NCBI RefSeq assembly: GCF_000003815.2 | Contig: NC_049984.1 | Location: 23,633,002 to 23,697,001 of the forward strand | DNA: 64,000 nucleotides | From: Branchiostoma floridae | Lineage: Eukaryota; Chordata; Leptocardii; Amphioxiformes; Branchiostomatidae | Direction: 5' to 3' | Program-made: the position numbers and the translations under genes | Part shown: positions 24,656 to 36,639 of the stretch, piece after piece | How positions within the stretch are numbered: position 1 is the stretch's first letter | Layout of the letters: every line of letters begins with the position of its first letter | The notes under the pieces: generated by a model | Databases searched by the model: none | Seen by the model: only the letters and a program-made list of their open reading frames with translations | Told to the model about the DNA's origin: nothing

Positions 24656-24960
24656 CATGTGTGCCTGTATGTAAATAGCATAACTCGAGAAGCTGTGGAT
24701 GTATCTTCGTAACGTTTGGTAGGAGGTTAGGCGTTAATCTCCAAGCAGATCCTACGGTACCATAAGATTGTATCAAAGCTGGCCACGGAGTATAGCCGGC
24801 CAACAGCCCGTTTTGACTCCCTTTGGCCGGCTATACTCCTTGGCCAGGTTTCATACTATCTTATGGCACCGTAGGATCTGCTTGGAGATGAGGTAGGCGT
24901 TGGAGGCACCACAATGTACCTTCTAGCTAGCGGCTTTCTACGGTACTTGTATAAATGCTT
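24656..24960 (+). repeat. R1 copy split by a foldback element
   Basis: AACTCGAGAAGCTGTGGATG leads to TTTGGTAGGAGGTTAGGCGT, is interrupted at 24737-24889, and resumes with GTAGGCGTTGG and GCGGCTTTCTACGGTACTTG in R1 order. Confidence 0.75.
24737..24889. mobile_element. 153-bp foldback MITE inside R1
   Basis: Arms of about 65 bp: ATCTCCAAGCAGATCCTACG on the left, its complement CGTAGGATCTGCTTGGAGAT at the right end. Only a short loop separates them. Flanks are GAGGTTAGGCGTT and GAGGTAGGCGTT, a probable 12-13-bp target duplication with one indel. The host R1 copy shows the insertion event. Confidence 0.85.
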
Positions 24961-25017
24961 TTGTATATTATGTGATGTTCCATTTAGATTCCATCTTACC
25001 TTCATTGCCGTATAGAT

Positions 25018-25405
25018 CACATTTTGTCATTCTCTGTATTGTTCCTCACAACTGACAAAAGAGCACCGTATCTTTTTTTTAGTTCAGAGCACATAGAGCA
25101 ATCGGAGAAAGTCCGTGGCTCTTGCAAATAGGGCAGAACTAAACCCGCCCAGTCAGTTAAGGCTGTACTCATCCAAAAAGCGTACCTGTATCTATCCCTC
25201 AAGTATCAATGTTATTTTGTCATTCTCTGTATTGTTCCTCACAACTGACAAAAGTGTACCACCTCTATTAAGGTTCAGAGTACAGAGAGCAATCGGAGAA
25301 AGTTCATATAGCTTTTGCAGACAGAACTAGACTCACTTAGTCACTTATAATTAAGGCTGTACACATCTAAAAAGAGTACCCGTATCCATCCCTGAAGTAT
25401 TAATG
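25018..25405. repeat. Two-unit tandem duplication, period 193 bp
   Basis: ATTTTGTCATTCTCTGTATT begins at 25021 and 25214. Shared words include GTTCCTCACAACTGACAAAA, AGCAATCGGAGAAAGT and TTAAGGCTGTAC. Confidence 0.9.
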
Positions 25406-26261
25406 TTATCATAACACATTCGGACCAACCAAATGCTTCAGAGTGTTTTAAAAGGCATCAACGATATCATTTTCAGTCAATGATAACCCATATACAGGTA
25501 GACGCTAGATGTAGGTCTACATTTTCTCAGCCGATAGACCCATTTTAGACTCCCTGACAATGAGTTCCATTTTCGGTCCAAGGCTTTTCTGAGCCGGCAG
25601 AACGCTTTGAAATCCCTTGGGAAACCCTTCCTCACAATTGTGTCTAAGGCATAGATATTGAACAATCTGTCAAACAGGTACATTTGCAAAGTTGAAAGAA
25701 GATAATGCAAGCATGGGCGCCCTTCGGTTGCGATAGCTGTTATCAGGCGTTGGGCCGACAATCTATCACAGCGGCATTGTGGCTTGAAATTGGTATTTAC
25801 AAGTATACGATGAAAAATAATGTTTAAAACATTTGCACATACAAGGGGTGACCAATAATTTCCATAAAATAAGGCGCACAACTCAAATTTCGGGGCACAA
25901 GTATCAAGTATAAAGCCTTTTATGAATTTACAGGGTAATTGAGCTGTGACTTGAGGTATGCAGGGCAATTTGCTCGGCTGAAAGTCAGATCCTAACTTCT
26001 TTCTGTTTGAAATACGAAAGGAATATTCTTATAATATCAAACATTTTTGACAATGTCTTAGTACATTTCATGGCACGAGGAACCCGAACCGCATAGGTCT
26101 AATCACAGTTCACCATTGTTTTTTCTGGACACTTACTGATTTTCAAAAGGACGTTCTCTTACAAAGTACTGACCACAATGAGTTGAAATTCGGTGAATGA
26201 ACAAAAGGCTTCATACTTTTTATATAATCATGCCACGAAATTTGAGTCATGCACTCTAAAC
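25406..26261. other. Unassigned; longest unexplained open frame is here
   Basis: A 163-codon minus-strand frame (25477-25968) has no domain I recognise, no splice context and no repeated neighbours. Its length is near what chance allows in a 64-kb AT-leaning window, so it is not called as a gene. Confidence 0.4.
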
Positions 26262-26481
26262 GCGGTATCTCACTGCACTTGGGGTACTGCGGGGTTCGAA
26301 AGACAAAAAAAATTCAAAGATGAAAAAGAATGTTCTTACGTTTTGTATATTTTTGTTGTCATCTAAGTCAAACTTTTACTTATCACGCAATATCTAAATT
26401 AGAAAAAAAATCGCCAAAAATAAAACAACAGTGCCGCAATGAACGACCCCGCAGTGCCGCACCAGTGAGATTATACCACCT
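26262..26481. mobile_element. MITE family M1, copy 2
   Basis: Left CGGTATCTCACTGCACTTGG, then ACTGCGGGGTTCG; right GTGCCGCACCAGTGAGATTA followed by TACCACC. The core has TTCTTACGTTTTGTATATTT and TTATCACGCAATATCTAAAT as in the other copies. Confidence 0.8.
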
Positions 26482-27359
26482 TAATCCTACACGTATATCT
26501 TATTTATGATAACAATCTACGGCCATAATTTGCAGAGTAAGAACATAATCCGCTTATGTTTTAATTACCATTGGCTACTTGGTCTGGAAGCTGCTGTGCA
26601 GTGTTTATATATCGATTTTTCTTTGTTGTTATCTACTCTGGGCATCACTGTTTTCACACTGGCATGGTCAAGGTTGGATGCTGACCTCACGTTGCCTAGA
26701 GATGACCCGTCTATTACTCAAACCCTGGAATTATGTCTACGAGAAAACTGTGAAATACCGTTCTGTCGATAATAATTTGAAGTAAGGCCATAGGAAGTAA
26801 ATTTTATGGATGTTATCCTTTGCAGACTGCAAAACTACTAAGATAGGGAAAAAAAACAAGATGGGTGAAAAAAACAAGATGGCTACATTTTCAAAAATAG
26901 GCACCATAAAGTTGATGATTGTTTTAAAAAGAATCAAAGGGACAAAACATGGTATCAGAGCCAACAAGGCATTCATTCCTGTATTTAAGACATGTGCTGG
27001 TGTGGTAAACTTACACTAACTGTGGTAGACTGGCATCACCAACAAAGTTGGTAACCACACTCATAGCTTCCATATTGGTGTCATTTTTACAACTATCCAA
27101 TAAGTTACATTTCTACAACTACAGTCCTGGGTACATCGCAAGTGTCACTCCTACAAGTACAATTATTAGGCCACAACGCGACATATTTGCTCATTTTGAT
27201 ACTTAATCGTCATGTTGACCATCCCTGCAGAAGAAAAGAAATTCTTGTTTTTTTTTCTGAAATCAGGCGAACTTTAATGCGTGCGCTGATGTCATCCATA
27301 AAATTTACCTAATGGTATCAATCCTGTTCTAGCTACAGTCAACTCTTCGTGTGGCGTTG
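26482..27359. other. Unassigned; possible solo Harbinger-like end at 27265-27305
   Basis: GTGCGCTGATGTCATCCATA resembles the subterminal right-end words of the element at 1570-2494 (GCGCGGATGTCATCCATATA). No second end was found. No gene recognised. Confidence 0.35.
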
Positions 27360-27535
27360 TGTGTGGTGTAACTGGTAGAGCGTTCGGCTCGGAATCTAGA
27401 GGTCCCGAGTTCGATACCCGCCGTGCCCCCGCCGTTGTGCCCTTGGGAAAGGCACTTTACACGACCTTCCTCACTTCACCGAGGTATCTAAAAATGGGTA
27501 GAGATATTCACCGACACGTGTGTGAAAGGTGACAA
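27360..27535 (+). mobile_element. SINE family 2 with well-kept tRNA-like head
   Basis: GTGTGGTGTAACTGGTAGAG and GAGTTCGATACCC are A- and B-box-like; TTGTGCCCTTGGGAAAGGCA, TTTACACGACCTTCCTCACT and TAAAAATGGGTA follow. The 3' part is short. Confidence 0.8.
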
Positions 27536-28284
27536 ATCTAGCGCGCGTGGCAGAAAGAAAACGCTGATTGCAGCATCAATTGACACTGACGAATTCTGGG
27601 CTCAATCAACACCAAGCGGACACCTTAATCCAGACAGACGACAAGACACCATAGCCTAGACTACAGCCAACTCATCAAATATGTATTAAGATGTCCTGAT
27701 TTGGACGCCAAAGGACTTCAGATGCAGACCGGATGTCTGTTTGACATTTTAAACATCTTTCATCTGGGACATTGTTCCTGGTTCCTTTTAGAAAGTTATT
27801 AAGATAAACCACCCAAGACGACAGTTTTTCATTACCGCTATTCTAGATTACACGTCAATTGCATGTGTTATAGACCGAACGATCTGCTAATGTTGCGATC
27901 TATGCAAAGTTTATTACTTCCCCATTTGCCGGTACTGTCTTTGCCCTTCATAACTCCTCTTCTTCGAAGTACTACTTTTAAAAGCACCCGCTGTCATACT
28001 CTTTTGTCTAACTATTTATCATGCCATGGCTTCATTATATTTTGTACTTCCATAAAAACTTCTGAAGAAAACACCTGTATTTTGATTCCAAGCATGATAT
28101 AACAAGACAACAATTTTAGAATTTGACTGGAGATTTTGTAAATCTTCTTTGAGTTCCTTGCCAATGGAATATATCTTAGGACCCTAACCAGTTAAACAAA
28201 TGTAATAATCTACACTTGAAAATAAATTTCAAATCTTTATTGGTCAAATCAACATATCTCTCTATATATAGATATGTGTTCGCA
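27536..28284. other. No recognisable feature
   Basis: No gene or repeat recognised. Confidence 0.5.
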
Positions 28285-28475
28285 ACACAGACGGGGGCGC
28301 CACAGACTTTCTTCAAATTATGATCCATTGCCCATGTGTTCTATCTTCATAACGTGACGTCACAGAAGCAATAGATTACACATTCATTGGGAAAGACTGG
28401 AATTAATGATTTCAGAATTTTGGTTGGTCCTTTCTTTGTGTTGGCAAATTTCAGTTCAGCTTTGTTCCAAAACGT
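28285..28475 (+). repeat. Dispersed repeat R2, copy 2
   Basis: GGGGGCGCCACAGACTTTCT, TGTGTTCTATCTTCATAACG and TGACGTCACAGAAGCAATAG keep the order seen in copies 1 and 3. The last is closest to copy 3 at 62137. Confidence 0.65.
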
Positions 28476-28983
28476 AATTGATTGTTTCCTGTATGCAACA
28501 TTTTGTTGCTAAAATTTGCTAGCTACCACCCTCAAAGGAGACCGCCTTTTCTGAAGAGTTTCTCAAGAACAGCAATCTCTTGGGAGCAAAGCTAATTGAG
28601 CACGTGAATGGGTACATATTTCCTCTGGTAAGGTAAAGAACAGTTCTATGTCTTGCCTGTCTATGGTTCATAAAGTATGCATGAGGTGGTCTGCACTGCC
28701 TCAACATCCTTTCCAATATCGTGCTCTGTGGAACGAGTCGGATACATTTTCGGAAACATGTGGCTTAGAATGGTTTACCTGATACGAAAGGGAACAATTA
28801 TGTAATATTGGGTAGTAATTTTCGACAATTTCCAGTACTGGCCAGGGTACGCCCAAGTAGAGCTGCGTGCGTCGTAGATAGGTGAGCATAATTTCTTCTA
28901 AATCCCATCGGAAATGGGATAAGCTTGAGGTGTGGGTTGCTTGGGAGCGGTAAGTATTTTTTCGTATTGGTGTTGTCAAGAGA
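28476..28983. other. No recognisable feature
   Basis: Two minus-strand frames (28519-28716, 28701-28979) have no domain. Confidence 0.5.
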
Positions 28984-29235
28984 TGTCCCTGTGGCTCAAC
29001 TGGTAGCAGCCTCGCGGTTGCGCTCTTGGTTTCAATTAGTTGGTAACTGGGAAACCTCTTGGGGTGACAAGCCTTGGTTACGTTGGGGTTGCGCCGTCTT
29101 TTAGAAGGGACGAAAAATGGGGGTACCCAGCACTGCTCGAGCGGGGTATCGCGTGCACGTTGACGGGGAAGAGCTAGCGATCCCTCTCTGTGACAATATA
29201 CCCTGCTATAGAATCAGCAAGGAAATATATATATG
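28984..29235 (+). mobile_element. SINE family 1, full length
   Basis: TGTCCCTGTGGCTCAACTGG to CCCTGCTATAGAATCAGCAA, with the AGAAGGGACGAAAAATGGGG body. It carries extra sequence around 29050-29090 relative to the 6413 copy. Confidence 0.8.
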
Positions 29236-30188
29236 CAACATTTCTGTTGGACTGTGGTAGACATCAGTAATGCTTTTGTATTAGCAATTTCGACCTCCGT
29301 GATAACAAAGGTATTGTCTTTGTTAGTGTCTTTATCTTGGCGTAGTTTACAAGATTTCCCCCACTTTTGGCCCGGTTCCAAAGTTGTTCCCAGGCTGAGT
29401 TGTTACCGGAGATAGGCAGGATGCAAAGATTGAGCTGGCCCTTCCAAATGCCTTCGGCAGATAAAGATAAATACCCCGAGAATGACATGTTCAAAATTTA
29501 CTCGAGAATAGACAATACAATGTTAGGAAATTGACATAATAATTGTTGTGTTGTCTCTTGTCACAGGAAGTTTACAACAATTTCACGTGGAAATCTTCCT
29601 TTTCTTTTTGTTGTGTTTTTACTTTATCCTGAAATCCAATGATCCAAACTGTACTCTTGTTTATCCTAGGCTTAAGTCATTAGAGATACATGCATGTGTG
29701 GGAACCTGAATAACATATCACCCAGGAATAAGCATACGTAAGTGGATTTTCTGAGTGAATTCTAAAGTCTCAAGGGGAATATATACAGGTAGGTGGGTAT
29801 AAAACTGGATTAAATTGTCGACACAGTCATGTTTGCTTGTGCATTTTGTAAAGGTACGATTACCTTCTTAAAGCCCTTGTTTTGTCTGCAACTCTTTTAT
29901 CTTTAGTTTCTCTTTATGCTTCGTTCACTCCCTATTATATTCTTGTATTTACCGCCGAATTAATTAATCAACGTTGGAAAAATGAGCCTGTGTATTTGCA
30001 GGAATAAAAATGTGTACAAACATGTCAGTTTAGATCTGCATATATCAGTCCTATCTATGTTTGTTGTGGGTACTTTATCGTGCCCCATTGTCGTTAACGT
30101 TGGTGTAGTAGTGAGCAAATGAATAGTTGGACATTATTTTGATTACGTATCAGTCTTGGGCCATGGGGCGGGTCACGACTAGCCATTA
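29236..30188. other. No recognisable feature
   Basis: No gene or repeat recognised. Confidence 0.5.
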
Positions 30189-30190
30189 TA

Positions 30191-30418
30191 TCCCTGTCAC
30201 ATTTGGCGAAAATCGATCGGACGACGATTTTGCGGCAATCGCCCGAGCCTCGCTTATGATAATAACTTTATTGCACAACAATTGTACAAGGTACAAAGTA
30301 TGGCTTATATGTGATAGGGACGGTTTTCAGGTAAAAAATACGCACAACCCTCTGTCGATCTTAAGTATGGCCGATCTTCCATTGATACGCCGGAAGATTG
30401 TGGATAATGTGACAAGGG
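30191..30418. mobile_element. TA-flanked MITE with a LINE tail inserted in it
   Basis: The left TIR TCCCTGTCACATT and the right end AATGTGACAAGGG are complementary; both are bordered by TA (30189-30190, 30419-30420). Arms continue imperfectly (GATCGG words). The 158-codon frame over it is a by-product. TA borders suggest, but do not prove, a mariner-like origin. Confidence 0.65.
30258..30306 (-). mobile_element. LINE 3' terminal fragment nested in MITE
   Basis: AATAACTTTATTGCACAACA with ATTGTACAAGGTACAAAGTA is the complement of the 3' terminus of the LINE fragment at 47508-47800 (AACTTTATTGCACAACAATT). Only about 45 bp are present. Confidence 0.7.
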
Positions 30419-30879
30419 TATTACAAAACCATTCAACTACCCTGCGACTTAAAATTCGACAGCGAACCAACGGATTTTGTACTGTTCAATCAAATGCTAG
30501 TTTAAAGCATACGAGTCTTCAACCCTTTGTTTGTTTGCTATTTTTTATCATACTTAATCACATTCCGATTACGAAGTCAATGGTCGTACCGAATCCAATT
30601 TAGGTCACCGTCTAGTGGAATGGGGTTTTGCCCCAAAGCCCCCAGGGCCAAGTTTTGGACAGTAAAGAAGAGCAGGGCTCGCCCTAAAATGCCCATCCGA
30701 GGCAGATATTACACCCAGTTGGTGAGGCGTTTGAGGTGACGGATAGTTCATTTCAGGGAGTCTTACTGAGACCGTGGAGGTGAAGATGTGTTGAACAAAT
30801 GAATGAAGATTGCGCGGATACGCCGTTCGTCATGTACCTTCGTGGACTTCCGGAGCTTGGCCTGGACGGTTCTTTAGAC
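30419..30879. other. No recognisable feature
   Basis: No gene or repeat recognised. Confidence 0.5.
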
Positions 30880-31790
30880 ACGGTTTGAAAATGTAAGGTT
30901 TCAGTTAATTCTTTAGACACGGTGAGAAATGTTAGGTTTCAGTTGATTCTTTAGACACGGTGAGAAAATGGTAGGTTTTAGTTGATCGGTAAAAGTTGGG
31001 AATTGAAGTACAGGGTTTTTCTTGGGGGGGGGGGTCTTCATACCGGCAGCTACGTATTCAAGTGCGGCATTCTTGCAGATACGATCCAAATACACTTACC
31101 ATTTTGGTGACTAAGTCGAGCTTACTTTATCCTTAGCTTGCACAACTTCGTTGACAGTGAGTGAATGTTGGTTTTCAGTTCAATAGTAGGTAAAAGGAGG
31201 GAATTGAGATACAGGGGCTTTGAGAAAGTAGAACATTATTATTTCGTATATCATGCAAATTCACTTACCATTTTTTTTTACTAAGTCGAGCTTACTTTAT
31301 TCATAGCCTGTACAACTTCGTTGACAGTGAGTGAATGTTAGTTTTCAGTTCAATGGTAGGTAAACGTAGGGAATTGAGCTACATGCGATGGACCAGCTTC
31401 GCATTCTAGAGCTAGCAGCATTAGTTCCGATATACTTCCACAATACAAGTTTACTTTTAGGCTTAGCCTGCACAACTTCGTAGACAGTGAGTGAATGTTA
31501 GGTTTCAGTTCAATGGTAGGTAAGAATAGGGAATTGAGCTACATGGGCTTAGAAACCAGCTTCGTGTTCAAGAGCAGCACAATACGGATTCACTTACCAT
31601 TTGACTAAGGCAAGCTTACTTTTAGGCTTGGTCTATCTACGTACGTAGACCGTAAGTGGATGTTAGGTTTCAGTTGACAGACTAAAGAAGCCGGAATTGA
31701 GCTACAGGGCTTAGAGACCAGTTACGTGTTTTGAAGAGCAGCACGCTCTCGGAGAGGACGCAGATTCCTTTCGGGTGACTATAACAGGCT
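30880..31790. repeat. Tandem array, about five units of 160-170 bp
   Basis: GTGAATGTT-like markers lie at 31161, 31331, 31491 and 31656; a first, rearranged unit begins near 30890 with a short internal repeat (TTCTTTAGACACGGTGAGAA). Shared words: CACAACTTCGTTGACAGTGA, TTTCAGTTCAATGGTAGGTA, GGGAATTGAGCTACA, ACCAGCTTCG. Confidence 0.9.
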
Positions 31791-32391
31791 TAAATGCAAG
31801 GAAGCAAATCCCCGTAAAGTATGGTGATCGATTTTTACCTCAACCTGTGAAATAATAATGGAAAATTCACTCACTTACACACGTATAGACATACTAATTC
31901 TTTACATGAGTATTCGTCTCCATTTCTTACTATTGTCACCAGTTTGTCTTTATCTAACTCTTTAATCCAGCCTCTGAATTTGTAAACTAATTACTAGAGA
32001 ATCAACGAACATGAGTTTTCTTGACTTCCCTGACGGCTAACAAATAATAGCTATGGGACCGAGTGACTTGTGTGAGTGAGACTTGACAATTTTCTTCAAC
32101 GACAGAACGCAGGGTAACTGTCTGGAAAAGTTGTCTTGATATTCATAAAACAGGAAAATATTCTTCACGTATTCATATTCCATCACGTTCTGAAGATAAC
32201 ACGTCGCGCTATACAGACGGTCTCCCAATGTGTGATAGTACCAGTTGTTTGCTTCGACAGACGGATAATTTTGTAACTATTAGGAGAACAATTTACCGCT
32301 CGGTCGAGTCCAATCCCGTACAATCAGTACTAATGTATATAAATGCAGCAAATCTGCAACAATTTTCAAGCCAGCTATGCAATGCTCGGGA
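31791..32391. other. No recognisable feature
   Basis: No gene or repeat recognised. Confidence 0.5.
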
Positions 32392-32570
32392 TGTCCCGGC
32401 GGCATAACTGGTATCAGTCTCACAGTTGAACTCCTGGTTTCAATTAGTGGGTGATCGGATCGGTCCTAGGCTTGGCATCTTGGTTGGGGCTGCACCCATA
32501 TTTCGGAAGGGACGTAGAATGGAGGGGGGGGGGGGGGATATCCCGTGTTCGCAAAGGTGTCTAGTGCATC
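32392..32570 (+). mobile_element. SINE family 1, 3' truncated
   Basis: TGTCCCGGCGGCATAACTGG, GGTTTCAATTAGTGGGTGAT and TTTCGGAAGGGACGTAGAAT are family words. A 15-bp G run at about 32523 follows, and the ACAGAAA-GCAAGGAAA tail is missing. Confidence 0.7.
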
Positions 32571-33924
32571 CGAATGAAAGCTCATCTGTGTTGGTAAAAT
32601 CCATAGTGAGGCTGTTTACCTTAGGGCACATCAACCCTCGTTGAACCGTGATGGTGGCAGGTTTCGCCTTCCCGCTATTTATGATTCGCTGCTACCTGAC
32701 GTCATCCAACGACTTCCGGATTAGTGCAGCGAGTCATTCATCTGAAAAAGGTCGGATTGTTCGGCCGAAAATTTATGGTGAGTTCTTTTTTGTGTTGAAG
32801 CAAAGTTAAAACTTTTTCAATGTGTCTAGTGCATGTTATTTCTAGGGAAGTGAAGACGACCCCTCCCTGTGAAAATACAAGGAAAAATGCTGATATATGT
32901 GTTTCTAGGCAGAAAGATCTCGAACGAATGATGCAATGTTCTTTGGCCTTCAGACGATTCATCTTCAATGCTGGGTACGGGATTTATCGGAGACGCGTCC
33001 AGCCTTTTGAGTTAAGATGGCTTATCACCGGCCTTCAATTAGGCTTTGCACGAAAGGCCCGGCCCAATGCGTCAAGACGTTTGAAGATGAACGTGAAGTT
33101 GGTGGGGAAGAGATAGAGATCTCACGATGATTGCTCCGGGAGGAGGTAGAACTCATGATGCCCCGTACATAAAAGAGTGTGGTCGACAGACTTCCCCCAA
33201 CCGGAAATTAACTGCCTCTCTAGGTCTAATTGCAGGGAGAAGTCGAGGGTTTATTCCCTTTGGTATATCTTTACTATGCAGCTCGTCTAAGGGTACATAA
33301 CTTCGGATGGAATCAATTATTACTGAACTGCCGCGGATGTGGTCTGTGTTCAGATATCTGGTCATTAGTCTTCTTTGATCGAAAGAAAGTAATTTCAGCA
33401 ACGGAGATTTTCAGAAACGGAAATTGTGCAAAGAAAGTGATCTAACTCGTCTGTCCACAGACTGAGGTATTGCCAAATCGTTTTGCTGTGAAATAACTTA
33501 TCTATACCACCATTGGCAAAAAGTCCATTTACATGCAAACGCATAGGGAAAATTGCTCAATAAACTATAATAGTTCAATTTCTAGCACCTCTGTCTCTTT
33601 GCTGACCGTGACATCATGCCCCAGAGTTAAAACTCAAAATGGTAGCGGGCACGTGGTTCATAAGCCTATTTGCCATTTAACATGTGACGGGTCGATGGCG
33701 CCTGGGAGTTTGTATTCCCGGGCCCATCACTACGTTAAAAAAATATTGATTGGCTCTGACGTAGAGCCACATTCTCACAAAGCAAACCTATTTAGCGTCT
33801 AAAATACTGATGTTACCACGAATAAGTTGTTGTCCGTAGAAACGTGCTATTTAGGTTAACGTTTGATCGTTGATGATGTTTTTCACTGTCACTCATAACA
33901 CATATACACTCCGGTGTTAGTGTG
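32571..33924. other. No recognisable feature
   Basis: Several short overlapping frames on both strands (for example 32820-33116, 33153-33401, 33533-33802); none has a domain or splice context I recognise. Confidence 0.5.
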
Positions 33925-34222
33925 AATTTTTGATACGTCCTTCACCTTAATCGGATCATATAAATAATATATTATTTAACACGGGATTTGTTTAGACTTG
34001 TCATTTCCCTGAAGGTTTTATGATTTAACAATTATTGGGTATTTTCCATGCGGCCTTGACTTAAGTCGGATAACACGGGATTTATACTGACTCTGCAATT
34101 CCCTGCAGGCTTTATAGTTTGACAATTACTGGGAATTTTCTATGTGACCTTGACTGACGTCGGATAAGACGGGATTTATTTTGACTTAGCAATCCCCTTT
34201 AGGGGTTTTACAGTTTTACAAG
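33925..34222. repeat. Three-unit tandem array, period 94 bp
   Basis: ACGGGATTT occurs at 33981, 34075 and 34169, exactly 94 bp apart. Shared words: TTTCCCTGAAGG / ATTCCCTGCAGG, TTGACAATTACTGGG, GGATAACACGGGATTTAT. Confidence 0.9.
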
Positions 34223-34837
34223 TCCCTAAAGTCCCTCTTTGTCGTTAGTGTGAACGTTATGTACGCAGCTGATCGCGAATGCTTGAGGGCTTCTACAAAC
34301 TCTTGACGTCAAAATAAAACGTCAAACTCCATTCCGTTGACGAGCGGCGGGAAATGATATTTGGCTTATTTACGTCACATGCCCACTTCTTACCTCGATG
34401 TTATCACAGTAGTCGGCGACAACGCAAGAAATAAATGTCATAGAGCAAAATATATGAACGCTTGATACAATTTCATAAAGACGAATGCGTCAACACGAAA
34501 GAAAGGACGTCAAACGAAGACGCACTGACGTGGATTACACGCGCAGATGCGATTGTATATCCCCATCAAATCTGTCTAAATGAGACATTATTGACAAGGT
34601 GTTACGTATTTTCCAATAATGTTATCCTTTTACTGAGTGACCGTATCCAATTTCAGTTATTTGACCCCCTCCTCCGCTCTTCCCCCGTTCAATTTAGAGC
34701 AGTATGCTGACGCTTACGGAAAAAAGTTGTATTTCCAATTGCGGTTCTGACAACATCGGGTCGGTAGGTAGGGATCTTTTATAGTTCCAGGGCATGATGT
34801 ATTCAACATGTCATAGTTGTCATACAGATATTAACTA
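34223..34837. other. No recognisable feature
   Basis: No gene or repeat recognised. Confidence 0.5.
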
Positions 34838-35148
34838 TTGAAGATGAACTACACTTTCTATAATTATGTCCCACATATAATGAGCTATGGACGCTATATT
34901 ACCAACAATACAAACATAACCTTACCAAAGACAAGCTCAGAGACGTTTGATTTACTCATGTCATGTCCTTATGCAATTTCCTTGTACATAGGCCAATATA
35001 TCTCGAACGCTCTTCTAAGACGATGTATCTGTGACACAAGCAATTAATACACATTTTGTATCCTGCACATGTATGTACCGCCCCAGAACTTGCCATACAT
35101 TGTATCTGTTACGGTTGTTGCGTAATAAAATATTGATTGATTGATATA
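34838..35148 (+). pseudogene. LINE 3' end: C-terminal coding remnant plus tail
   Basis: The frame 34838-35047 ends in a block like the extreme C-terminus of non-LTR retrotransposon proteins (FDLLMSCPYAISLYIGQYIS, then NALLRR). About 100 bp of AT-rich 3' sequence follows and ends in AATAAAATATTGATTGATTG, a short tandem ATTG tail as seen in CR1-like elements. The fragment is 5' truncated and has no catalytic domain. Clade is inferred from the tail only. Confidence 0.55.
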
Positions 35149-36300
35149 CATAGAACAAGCATAGGTATAGAAAACTGAGAAACATAGAAATGCAATGTTT
35201 ACTATATTGCACATTCTTGCACCAATTATTCAAAGTCCTAATCTGTTTATAATGTGAAATACAGGATGTCTATTTTGAATTTAATCTTGCAGATGTCAGT
35301 TTAAAATGGTCTGGTAAAATTGATCCCTTAAGTGTTGTTTTGTTTGGCTATTATTTTGTATTTGCTAATTATTTATTATTTGTTACAATATCTAATGTAC
35401 TTTAGCTTTTATTTGCGTATTTCTTATAGTTCATAGCTATAAGAGGTTTAGGCCTTGTAAAGGATGTGTAATTCTGATGCCCACACCCCTCAGATCTCAT
35501 TTTGTAAATATGAATAAATTAATAGATAAGAAATATTATGTCCCTTGCAAGCGACCATGTAAGAGAAGCGTAGGTTCGGCAAGTTTTTGCTATGGTAACC
35601 GAAAACACAACATCCTTTTAATTTTCTGGGCCTGACGAGTAAAATATCGAGTTGGTAAGATAAAGGTTAATGCAATGATCCCTGTTAGAACCTAAGACAC
35701 ACCTAATTTCCGGGGAGGATGGTATTGGACCCAGCCTTGTACGTCCGCTGGGACGACCAACAGTAATTTGTTAAGGCTCGTCCGCCTCCGTCCGCCTCCT
35801 AGTGTAACAGCATTTCCTAGTATCGTCAGATTGCCTGTGAGAGATCACAACACGTCTCTACCGTAAGTGTCGTTTCAATTTTCCTCAGGTTTTGTGTAAG
35901 GCCTCCAGAGTAATGTTCAGTGTCATTTGGGAGAGTAGAACCATAAAACTAACCCTTCCAAACCAGTAAAGGCGACAGGACCTGTTTATGTCTTTTATTA
36001 CCGAGGCACAGTCACCTTCGCAGGCTTACGTTCACCTTATAGGAACGAACACTCCATTACAATTTCTGTGAAGGTGACACGGGCAAAAGTCCCTTGAGCT
36101 GGATATACATAACGTCCATTTGTCTAAGTAAGCCATCGCATTCAATCTCTGCAATACAGTTTTAGTGGGTTAGAGGGGTTTATGGCATCCCTATTACACC
36201 CTATCTGTTAGGGACACATTGGAAACCATCTGGTGTATCCATCTGTTGTTGGATTCTTTTACCAGAGTTTGAGTTTTGTTACCAGAGTGTCGAGTGATGC
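35149..36300. other. Unassigned, possible LINE tail at 35440-35530
   Basis: GTTTAGGCCTTGTAAAGGAT and TATGAATAAATTAATAGATA resemble a retroelement 3' end, without coding support. Nothing else recognised. Confidence 0.35.
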
Positions 36301-36530
36301 ATACCCAGGGGGACAGACCGACCTGGTAATCAGTCTATTTCTTCGGCGGCACAATGCAGTCTGCCCGGCTATCTGAAATAAGTGCTCCGGGAAGTTCAGC
36401 CCGAAGGAGGTTTCCGCTGCCTCAGGGAACGGTAAAACTCCCTCGGGCTAAACCTCCTCGGAGCGCTAAATAGGATAGGCGGGCAGACTGCACCGAGTCG
36501 CCGAAGAAACCGTCTGTCGCCCCTGGGTAT
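36301..36530. mobile_element. MITE family M2, copy 1 (230 bp)
   Basis: Left ATACCCAGGGGGACAGAC and right end GTCGCCCCTGGGTAT are complementary. Inner arms pair CAGTCTGCCCGGCTATCTGA with the complement of GGATAGGCGGGCAGACTGCA, and AGTTCAGCCCGAAGGAGG with the complement of CCTCGGGCTAAACCTCC. A near-complete foldback. Confidence 0.85.
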
Positions 36531-36639
36531 TCGTCTAGCTACCGGGCTAAGTGAAACATTTGGCAGCAGGCCTTCTATACTCAGGGTGTCCTTAGGGCCA
36601 GAGTTTGTTTACCAGAATAGCTTAAGTTATGTTTTAGGC
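36531..36639. other. No recognisable feature
   Basis: Nothing recognised. Confidence 0.4.

Noticed and set aside
25477-25968. 163-codon minus-strand frame
   Set aside because: No recognisable domain, splice context or codon bias; length is near the chance maximum for the window. A protein search with a hit would overturn this.
30127-30603. 158-codon plus-strand frame
   Set aside because: Half of it lies over a MITE with a nested LINE tail; the rest has no motif.
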